The notes under the pieces are model-generated. The model saw only the letters and a list, made by a program, of their open reading frames with translations. It was not told where the DNA came from and did not search any database. Shown here in pieces: positions 58,601 to 64,000 of a stretch of DNA of 64,000 nucleotides. A program made the translations under genes and the position numbers. How positions within the stretch are numbered: the stretch's first letter is position 1; each line of letters starts with the position of its first letter. Source of the stretch: Lachnospiraceae bacterium C1.1 (GTDB lineage Bacteria > Bacillota > Clostridia > Lachnospirales > Lachnospiraceae); contig JAUISW010000001.1 of the NCBI GenBank assembly GCA_030434875.1, positions 3,424,001 to 3,488,000 on the forward strand, read 5' to 3'.

Positions 58601-60786
58601 ATATATATCTTGCAGGAGATTCTACGGTTAAGGATTACTCCGCAGAAGGTATGTACAACAGTAAAAATGATCCCAGAGCTTCATGGGGAGAATTCCTTCA
58701 GGATTTCTTCAATAAAGATTATGTAACAGTTAACAACTATGCACAGGGTGGACGTTCATCACGTTCATTCATCAACGAAGGAAAACTCGATGCGATCCTT
58801 GAGAACATCAGAGAAGGAGACTATCTCTTCGTTCAGTTTGGCCACAATGATGAAGGCAACGAGCAGAAATACTACATTGACAGATTTGCTCCTCTTTGGA
58901 CAAAGGGTTCAGGTAAAGTACTTTCAAACTTCCCTACTATCAAGCCTGAAGAGAGCATGATGACAGAAACACCTTCTGAGCTTTCATCATCTATCAGTAA
59001 CAGCAAATATTATGCATGGGACTGCGGAGCTACATTTAAAGGCTACCTTCAGTATTATATTGATGCGGCGATTGAAAAGGGAGCAACACCTGTGCTCGTA
59101 ACACCTGTATCCAGAATGTATTATGGTACAGATGGAAAGATCTATGATCACCACGATGCAACCGGAACAGATTATTTTGATACAGCAGAGTACGGACTTT
59201 CTAAACAAGAAAGATGCGACAGCTATGTAACAGCGGTTAAGGAAGTTTACGAAGAAAATAAGGATAAGGGCGTTTTACTTGTAGATGCTTATGCAGCAAC
59301 AAGGAAAATGTTCGATGATGCTTATGCAGCATGCGGAAGTGATGAAAACGGCAAGGCCATCATGAATGTCACGAATGAATCCACTGATAAGACACATTCA
59401 AATAAGGTCGGCGGCTTCATCCAGGCAGCAGTATTTGCAGAGTGGATCCAGGATGCAGGACTTGATATTTCAAAATATGTAAAGAAGCCTGCAAGCGTTT
59501 ATGGTGATGACAATACAGAGCAGTATATCTTTGAATTAGATGCTGACAGCAAGTTCAAGGCATATGACAACGACCACAACTACCAGGAGTACTGGACAGA
59601 AATAGGCCAGAAACTTCTTGATGAAGTTGCTGAAAAGCACGATAAGATAAACGCAGCAGTATCGGATAATAAGGCAGCTTCAGAGAATAAGGTACCATCG
59701 GAGAATAAAGCGCCTTCAGAGAATAAAGCGCCTTCAGAGAATAAGGCAGCTCCAGAGAATAAGGTACCATCGGAGAATAAAGCGCCTTCAGAGAATAAAG
59801 CGCCTTCAGAGAATAAGGCAGCTTCAGAGAATAAAGCAGCTTCAGAGAATAAAGCGCCTTCAGAGAATAAGGCAGCTTCAGAAAATAAAGCAACTTCTGA
59901 GAACGAAGCACCTGAAAAGACAGATGATAAGGAATCAACAGAAGAGAAGGATTCGACTGTAGAGGATGATAAGACTCTGACAGATGATGACAAGAAATCT
60001 GATGAAGAAAAAGATTCAGAATCAGATAAGGATGCTTCTGCGGACGAAGAAAAGAAGTCTGATAATAATAAGACAACATCAGATAATAATGTATCTGCAG
60101 ATGAAAATAAAGACTCAGAGTCAGATAATGAAGCAGCCGCAGATGAGGATACAAGCTCAGATGCAGATAAGAGCGTTTCAGATGATAATGCAGCAGTTTC
60201 TGAAAATGAAGCTGAAGCTGCAAAGGCAGCAAATAAGCCTTATGGCGAAGTAAGTAAGACAGCAGAAGTTGACGGAATTTCAGTAAGCGTCAACTATTGC
60301 GAGAATATCCCTTATATGGGAGCTGCAGTTAAGTATGCAGAAGATCTCGGACTTTCAGTAAATATTGATGGACAGGAAATTCCTGCATCGGCTCTTAAGA
60401 TCAAAGTAAAGGGCAAGAAGGGTGCCGGTAATCCGTTTACAGTACAGATCAAAGGCCTCAAGGGAGCTTATAATACCGCAAAATACAAGAAGGTAAAAGC
60501 TTCACTTAAGAAGATGGAGATCTCCGGAACACAGTATGCAATGACTGTAAAGAATGCAATTACAAGCAAGAGCTCTGCTTCAGAGTCCGGACAGGTTATG
60601 GTAAAAGTTAAAAAAGACGGCAGCAGCGTACAGAACGTTAAGCTTGTTGTTATTTACCACAACGCAAAGGGCGCAGCAAAGACAAAGCTCGTTAAAGTTA
60701 AGAAGTCTGATATCAGTAACTATGATTCAGCTGCAAAGACAATTACATTCAGTGGAAACCTGAGCGGTTCAGTTACAGTTCAGTAA
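55618..60786 (+). CDS. Secreted CE8 pectin methylesterase - CE12 acetylesterase fusion (paralog 2)
   Basis: A 1722-residue paralog of the enzyme at 48671 with the same order: signal peptide, unknown N-terminal domain, three beta repeats, CE8 domain (GSQDTLYT near 674, DFIYGNGDVIFDG, FGRTWG), CE12 domain (GDSTV near 1000, GGRSSRSF, GHND, DKTHSN), disordered linker, conserved C-terminal domain. The ATG at 55618, 8 bases after GGAGG, is preferred over a frame 7 codons longer. Both catalytic domains are intact. The linker (about 1346-1528) is longer than in paralog 1 and built from SENK units. The C-terminal domain has no SLH or LPXTG motif and may bind the cell wall by an unrecognised mechanism. 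Confidence 0.9.
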   Translation: MKTSARLKRSLASILSAAMLLTSVFGNASLTPVSADDSVTTHGNWEISKDSNGINIANWSDSDFYYHSKSDFKTGTTGAYFNKERKEFNYVASTGSNGKESKGIVQTNNTDYGYCDYKADASGVLSVYIKAAVGKKFYLSKKDKTGDSSVVANFEMVSENAAEKYSEVEGVEITPSDDEEAQTLKIDIDCEAGSTYYMCVSGSKVYVYGIEEDMASINLSGEITGEVDKLPKDYSISFIDEEDNEYEATRSDNSYSVTLRPGDYTATVKGASGYTVSKESKDITVGSDSEQSHDIEIVENDCVTMSGNVKGVDEDYDLSDLEFTFIPEDSTSNDPVKAKVNAEKRTYSAELVSGEKYSLSMNGAKDYELAEEVTAEISENTEKDIELRSIDKYTVSGGFIGLTDIRGEYEKLSISAASISFKNVADEYEYSGEITDNGYKVSLRPGSYQASIESDDYSTTTHVVVEDSSVSRDLLLKAEKTETLEYASEIKVGEDKEYKSIRAAVEAVTKMSRSNDQRVTIVVDPGTYREQVYIDTPNVTLKSASGDRNDTKITWYYGIGYKYYSAVDSHYDPYADYDQYAKGDVVDDWGSAVITTSEAKGFKAENITFENSFNKYMTDEEIADGVEVNGLQSIKVVRRAGTEVRSKSATERAAAYVNYADQTEFNNCAFIGSQDTLYTSNRTFDSYYKNCYIEGQTDFIYGNGDVIFDGCELNFCGYSDKGYAGYLTANSSQTKYLANDGYIFRSCYISYADDSDMLTTPGYFGRTWGNSAKVRFINTRLQKEDMILPAGWSSMSKVNPTDETVSLLEYNTRFAGEAVSTSGRVTGVLDSIDADDYSVENVFTKNGWTPSYYTGDAYSTPEFSKKPSLTSNGDLNALNPGETVTVMYELGDDWADEDASIISWYAVDTDYDNSSLEKTLESAELISTSAASSSKSVQIPMSAAGKYLMVVVTAAVNDGSVGNAEYIVNEGLAAISSTWNDPSNPGSISPGSGINIYLAGDSTVKDYSAEGMYNSKNDPRASWGEFLQDFFNKDYVTVNNYAQGGRSSRSFINEGKLDAILENIREGDYLFVQFGHNDEGNEQKYYIDRFAPLWTKGSGKVLSNFPTIKPEESMMTETPSELSSSISNSKYYAWDCGATFKGYLQYYIDAAIEKGATPVLVTPVSRMYYGTDGKIYDHHDATGTDYFDTAEYGLSKQERCDSYVTAVKEVYEENKDKGVLLVDAYAATRKMFDDAYAACGSDENGKAIMNVTNESTDKTHSNKVGGFIQAAVFAEWIQDAGLDISKYVKKPASVYGDDNTEQYIFELDADSKFKAYDNDHNYQEYWTEIGQKLLDEVAEKHDKINAAVSDNKAASENKVPSENKAPSENKAPSENKAAPENKVPSENKAPSENKAPSENKAASENKAASENKAPSENKAASENKATSENEAPEKTDDKESTEEKDSTVEDDKTLTDDDKKSDEEKDSESDKDASADEEKKSDNNKTTSDNNVSADENKDSESDNEAAADEDTSSDADKSVSDDNAAVSENEAEAAKAANKPYGEVSKTAEVDGISVSVNYCENIPYMGAAVKYAEDLGLSVNIDGQEIPASALKIKVKGKKGAGNPFTVQIKGLKGAYNTAKYKKVKASLKKMEISGTQYAMTVKNAITSKSSASESGQVMVKVKKDGSSVQNVKLVVIYHNAKGAAKTKLVKVKKSDISNYDSAAKTITFSGNLSGSVTVQ
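59656..59909 (+). repeat. 18-bp tandem repeats encoding SENK units
   Basis: About 14 in-frame units of 18 bases, encoding APSENK, AASENK and VPSENK variants. Several adjacent units are identical at the DNA level, indicating recent slippage or unequal crossover. The array is continuous, with no spacers, so it is not a CRISPR. Confidence 0.9.
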
Positions 60787-60811
60787 ATACTGAGAAAATA
60801 TTGGACTTCAG

Positions 60812-60840
60812 AAAACCCTCACTTCGGTGGGGGTTTTTTA
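60812..60840 (+). terminator. Terminator after paralog 2
   Basis: AAAACCCTCAC, TTCG loop, GTGGGGGTTTT, then T-run. Confidence 0.9.
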
Positions 60841-60843
60841 TGA

Positions 60844-60924
60844 GAAATGAGCTATGGGGACGTTGTTTAGGGATCATTTTGCTTTACAAAATGATCCCTA
60901 AACAACGTCCCCATAGCTCATTTC
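60844..60924. repeat. Palindromic repeat, copy 2 (38-bp perfect arms)
   Basis: Arms 60844-60881 and 60887-60924 are perfectly complementary with a 5-base loop. The arm begins GAAATGAGCTATGGGGACG and ends GGGATCATTTTG, the same order as copy 1, with compensatory differences on both arms (CTTC versus TTTA region). Confidence 0.9.
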
Positions 60925-60941
60925 CTACTACACTTGACTCA

Positions 60942-61904
60942 TTATTTACAAGTTATATGTATCTTAAACTTTTTATTTGTACCGTCTTCGTTCGAATAGA
61001 TAAGAGTATATTTACTTCCTTTTTTAGCGTGGAAATACCATACACGTCCGTTCATCCAGAAATATTGCGGGTACTCATCTTTTGGCATTTTAACAGAGAT
61101 ATCTCCAAAACCATTATCATATTTAGCATGTTCTGCATTTGCGGATACAGCTTTTCCTCTGTAGCAGTAGATCCGGTTATTTATGATATGCCAGGGAGCC
61201 TGTACGTCGATTTCAGTTCCATCGCTGACCGTTAAATTGACGGTACTTGTAAGCTTTCCGTCGATAGTTGTTGCTATTTTTGTCACAGGGTTGCGTACAC
61301 AGAATTTTTTGTAATTGCTTTCTCCGTCATAAGATGCCGTAACTGTGAAAGTTGTTCCATCGGGAACGTTTTTCTTTACTTTGAGTTTGCCTGTTTTTGA
61401 AAGAATGATCCCATCCGAAGAAGTAGTTAGACTGTAGGTACCTTTTGCTTTCTTTTTGCTAATGATGTTTCCTTCTGCATCAACCAGGGAAAGCTGTATG
61501 GATTTGCCGCGTGCTATATACATAGTAGATTGATAGTCACGGAGACCTGCAAGGATCCTAAACCCTTCTAATCCGAGAAAGTTCCTTTTAATATGCTTAT
61601 TTTTAACAGCAGCTTCAACATCCAGTCCGCCATAAATGACATCTTCACTGTCTGTTTCCTGCTCTGTTTCATAGGAGCAACGCATTTTATTGTTGAGAAT
61701 TCTGCTTTTTACTTTTTGGGCAGTTGCGTAACAGTGCTTTTTCATAAGCTTCTTATCAGAGGAAAGCACAAGAGCAGCGGTTCCGGCAACCATTGAAGCT
61801 GCCATTGCATTGCCGGGATGTGCTTCGTAGCCGCCATTGGCATTGAGACTGTATATTCCAATTGAGTAATCGTCGCCGCAGCCCCACAGCTCATTCCAGT
61901 TCAT
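60942..61904 (-). pseudogene. 5'-truncated subtilisin-like (S8) protease with C-terminal Ig-like domains
   Basis: 320 codons on the minus strand. The N-terminus enters the family just before the serine motif, reading GNAMAASMVAGTAALVLS where GTSMAAPHVAGAAALV is expected, so the catalytic Ser is Ala. The Asp and His catalytic regions are missing. The remainder is Big-like beta domains (about 110-215) and a Cys-containing, Trp-rich tail. No ribosome binding site precedes the first ATG. It is a remnant, or at best a non-catalytic surface protein fragment. Confidence 0.7.
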
Positions 61905-61956
61905 TCATGTTATTATTATATAAATAAAATACAAAAATTAATAAAAGGTGAAGCAT

Positions 61957-62643
61957 ATGAACGATCATAAAGCAGAAGTTATATATGAAAATACAATAAC
62001 AGCAGAATTCATTAAAAGAAACAATCGTTTTACAGCAGAAGTTCTGATAGATGGCAGGCAGGAAACGGTTCATGTAAAAAATACGGGACGCCTTTCCGAG
62101 CTGCTTCTTCAGGGAGCAAAAGTAACATTGCAAAAGGCGGATGACCCCTCGCGCAAAACACAGTATGATCTGATATCGGTATATCATCCGGAACTTGAAT
62201 GGGTAAATATAGACAGTCTGGTTCCAAATAAGCTTGTAAAAAAACTATACATACCAAAATATGATCTTGTAAAAGCAGAATATAGGTATGGAAATTCAAG
62301 ATTCGATTTTTATATGGAAAAAGCCGGCGAAAAATATCTTACAGAAGTCAAAGGCTGCACACTCTCTTACGATAGAAGTAGCAGAATAGGATATTTTCCG
62401 GACGCTCCGACAGAGCGTGGAATAAAGCATCTTAAAGAACTGGCACAAGCCGCACAAAAAGGCTTCCATGCCGCTATTGCATTTGTGATACAAATGAACG
62501 GGATTGACAGGGTAGTTCCAAATGACCAAACCCATCCTGAATTTGGCCGCGCGTTAGAGTCAGCAATAAAGGCAGGAGTAAATGTCAAATATTACAGCTG
62601 CCATGTCGAAGCGGATAGAATAAGAATAAAAGATATGAAATAA
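61957..62643 (+). CDS. sfsA: SfsA family DNA/RNA nuclease-like protein
   Basis: A 228-residue protein. The N-terminal OB-like domain (about 1-85) includes HVKNTGRLSELL, and the C-terminal nuclease-like domain (about 90-228) includes RFDFYMEKAGEKYLTEVKGCTL and FPDAPTERGIKHL, the SfsA signature. The PD-(D/E)XK-like residues D, E and K are present. The ATG at 61957 with AAAGGTG is preferred over GTG at 61948. The original link to sugar fermentation in E. coli is not established for other bacteria. Confidence 0.93.
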   Translation: MNDHKAEVIYENTITAEFIKRNNRFTAEVLIDGRQETVHVKNTGRLSELLLQGAKVTLQKADDPSRKTQYDLISVYHPELEWVNIDSLVPNKLVKKLYIPKYDLVKAEYRYGNSRFDFYMEKAGEKYLTEVKGCTLSYDRSSRIGYFPDAPTERGIKHLKELAQAAQKGFHAAIAFVIQMNGIDRVVPNDQTHPEFGRALESAIKAGVNVKYYSCHVEADRIRIKDMK

Positions 62644-62648
62644 AAATA

Positions 62649-62682
62649 TACCCCTCGCCGATTAAAAACGGCAGGGGTGTTT
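62649..62682. terminator. Terminator after sfsA
   Basis: ACCCCTCGCCG pairs with CGGCAGGGGT around ATTAAAAA, followed by GTTT. It separates convergent sfsA and the 57-residue gene. Confidence 0.75.
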
Positions 62683-62687
62683 CAAAT

Positions 62688-62861
62688 TCATTTCCTTCCT
62701 GCTTCGTTTTCTTCTTCCATAAAATTAACGTACCTGGTAAAGGCTTTTTTCGCACTCTCTGGAGAATCTTCTCTAATGCCCACGATAAAATTAGCTTTTT
62801 CATCCGGCATATCACGCAAAATCACATAATCCTTAAACTCATTGATTATTGGTCCAATCAT
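62688..62861 (-). CDS. 57-residue acidic protein of unknown function
   Basis: The minus-strand frame starts at 62861, 8 bases after AAAGGAG, and ends with TGA at 62688. The product, beginning MIGPIINEFKDYVILRDMPD, is soluble, charged and probably helical at the C-terminus. The strong ribosome binding site and the terminator at the far end support a real gene. No family is recognised. Confidence 0.6.
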   Translation of the reverse strand: MIGPIINEFKDYVILRDMPDEKANFIVGIREDSPESAKKAFTRYVNFMEEENEAGRK

Positions 62862-62960
62862 TGCTAAATCTCCTTTTTTGATCAGTGTTTATAATATCTA
62901 TAATAATCTGACAAAGAATTTAAATCCGGTTGGAATAGCATATAAAAAATTTTATAATAT

Positions 62961-62996
62961 AATGATCCCTGGGGACGTTGTTTAGAGCTCATAATT
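62961..62996 (+). repeat. Palindrome-family fragment upstream of the 63 kb gene
   Basis: AATGATCCCTGGGGACGTT followed by GTTTAGAGCTCA joins pieces that lie in different parts of the full palindrome. It matches the fragment at 53566-53600 at about 29 of 35 positions. Confidence 0.65.
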
Positions 62997-63063
62997 ATAT
63001 AGCTGTAAATTATTATCAGAGGTAAATTAAGGATAAATTTTTTTAAGGGTGACTTTGGGCAAT

Positions 63064-63720
63064 ATGATCAGAAGATTTAATGAAAAAAACGGACTTTATA
63101 TTGAGAAGATAATTGGACAGGACAGACTTGCCTATGCAATGACCGATACTGAGGATTTATATGATCTTGTGGAATTTGCGGAACGGGGCGGATATCAGGG
63201 ATCGGTGATCAAATTCTATGATTTTGAGAATGGAAATGTTTATACGCCTTTTGAAAAGAAAAGAAACGTAATTTATGGCAAGCCGGCATACGTAGATGAC
63301 TTTTATTATTTTTTACAGGCTGATTATGACCGAAAGAAGGTAATTCTGTATAAATATTTTCCGGAAGAACTTTTGGAAGAAATAACCGTATTCAGCACGG
63401 ATGAGGTAAATCTTTATAACCTCATGATCATTGGCGAAAAGGTGCATGTTATCAGTCAGGATACAAATAAGTTTTGCTGTTATTATCCCGATAAAATCCA
63501 ATTAACACTTAAAGATCATGAGTCGGTGTCATTGATAACTGAGGACAAGATCATTACAGAAGAATGGATCGAAGAGGGATGGGATGACGAGAATGATTGC
63601 GCAACTGACAATTACAAATACTATGAAAAGGTAATTACAAAGAATTTTAATGGAGATATTATTTCTGAGGAAATTGGATCAGTATATCAGGCAGCGGACG
63701 GAACTTATTGGATATCGTAG
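63064..63720 (+). CDS. Hypothetical soluble protein
   Basis: A 218-residue acidic, aromatic-rich protein (start at the ATG at 63064; GTG at 63049 is an alternative, and neither has a strong ribosome binding site). Repeated beta-strand-like segments (YDFENGNVYTPFEK, YFLQADYDRKKVILYKYF, HVISQDTNKFCCYYPD) are spaced like WD or beta-propeller-type repeats, as in DUF5050-like proteins, but I do not assign it. There is no signal peptide. It lies in a decayed stretch near the window end. Confidence 0.55.
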   Translation: MIRRFNEKNGLYIEKIIGQDRLAYAMTDTEDLYDLVEFAERGGYQGSVIKFYDFENGNVYTPFEKKRNVIYGKPAYVDDFYYFLQADYDRKKVILYKYFPEELLEEITVFSTDEVNLYNLMIIGEKVHVISQDTNKFCCYYPDKIQLTLKDHESVSLITEDKIITEEWIEEGWDDENDCATDNYKYYEKVITKNFNGDIISEEIGSVYQAADGTYWIS

Positions 63721-63755
63721 ATAATAACAGATTATGATGTTTGTAAAGAGGTATT

Positions 63756-63842
63756 ATGTTTTTCCGGAAAAAAATTGAAAAGAAATTTTATGACAGGGAT
63801 AGTAAAAAGCCGGTAATTAATACGTGCATATTAGACAGATAG
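63756..63842 (+). pseudogene. Short remnant reading frame
   Basis: 28 codons from ATG at 63756 with GAGG upstream, ending TAG. The product begins MFFRKKIEKKFYDRDSKKPV, resembling the N-terminus of a small Lachnospiraceae protein I recall but cannot verify. It stops abruptly, so it is either a microprotein or a truncated start. Confidence 0.3.
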
Positions 63843-63908
63843 AAGTTATAATAGTGGATAGTTGAGACAATTGAAACTCGCAATACTACATATTACGGGG
63901 TATGAACT

Positions 63909-63998
63909 ATGGCAGATACTATTACACTTAATATTAAGAAACAGAAAAATATTGCACTGATCGCGCATGATGGAATGAAAGCGGAGTTGATCCAGTAG
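63909..63998 (+). pseudogene. mgsA: Methylglyoxal synthase N-terminus interrupted by TAG
   Basis: ATG at 63909 opens a frame whose residues 13-20 (KNIALIAHD) are the N-terminal signature of methylglyoxal synthase, which converts dihydroxyacetone phosphate to methylglyoxal. A TAG stop follows at codon 30, two bases from the window end. In relatives a Trp (TGG) often occurs at about this point, so a single G-to-A change would explain the stop. Only the edge is visible, so decay is not proven. Confidence 0.5.
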
Positions 63999-64000
63999 TG

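Noticed and set aside
59656..59909. CRISPR-like array
   Set aside because: Units are contiguous 18-base in-frame codon repeats with no spacers, inside a protein-coding linker.
59555..60232. Long minus-strand frames opposite the SENK linker
   Set aside because: Leu/Ser-rich artefacts produced by the repeat composition; no start signals.
60801..61235. 144-codon plus-strand frame across palindrome copy 2
   Set aside because: Its first half is terminator and palindrome, its second half is antisense to the protease remnant.

Overview
The window looks like a chromosomal segment from a motile, fermentative member of the Lachnospiraceae (Clostridia), most likely from a gut or rumen environment. The base composition is moderately AT-rich, ribosome binding sites are strong GGAGG types, and promoters read as sigma-A. 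The gene set fits: flagellin behind a sigma-28 promoter, YesN/YesM sugar sensing, GH1 phospho-beta-glucosidases with PTS permeases, and two giant secreted pectin esterases. The genus is not determined. I saw no rRNA, tRNA, CRISPR array or intact insertion sequence.

Layout. 1-10.4 kb: DHH phosphoesterase (partial), glycogen debranching enzyme, endonuclease III with a membrane-anchored TPR-like protein, a 34-residue membrane microprotein, a VanW protein, then an AIR-synthase-like protein / Lrp regulator / aminotransferase / orphan histidine kinase run. 10.4-12.4 kb: sigma-28 flagellin and a FliS-like chaperone. 12.5-17 kb: a LicT-type antiterminator and a beta-glucoside PTS permease, each preceded by its own RAT/terminator switch, and an ECF S component behind a structured leader. 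Two inverted copies of a MITE with 8-bp target duplications bracket this region. 17-24 kb: citrate synthase, then a four-gene sugar-sensing operon (YesN, YesM, two sugar-binding proteins) running directly into dnaE. 24-32.8 kb: housekeeping genes dnaE, pfkA, a TrmH-type methyltransferase, argF, birA and dusB.

32.8-38.1 kb holds the strongest candidate for an uncharacterised system: a TerB-N/TerB-C protein, a BrxD-like ATPase and an Lhr/BrxHI-like helicase, without the other BREX genes. 38.2-46.3 kb: a cellobiose-type locus with an RpiR regulator, an AEC transporter pseudogene, a divergent EIIB, two GH1 enzymes, EIIC, two small unknown proteins and EIIA, ending in a 44-bp-arm palindromic repeat. 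46.3-48.4 kb: thiolase and a MerR regulator.

48.6-60.8 kb: two paralogous CE8-CE12 pectin methyl-/acetyl-esterases of 1632 and 1722 residues. Their promoters share a dyad inside a 19-bp -35/-10 spacer, the signature of MerR-family activation, and the MerR gene is divergent from the first enzyme. Between them lie hypAB and a broken chemoreceptor. 60.8-64 kb is decayed accessory DNA: a second palindrome, a truncated subtilase lacking its serine, sfsA, a 57-residue gene, an unknown protein, and a methylglyoxal synthase start interrupted by a TAG.

Overall, the segment combines plant cell-wall sugar uptake (pectin, beta-glucosides, perhaps galactose) with its dedicated switches, interleaved with core genes and small non-autonomous repeats.
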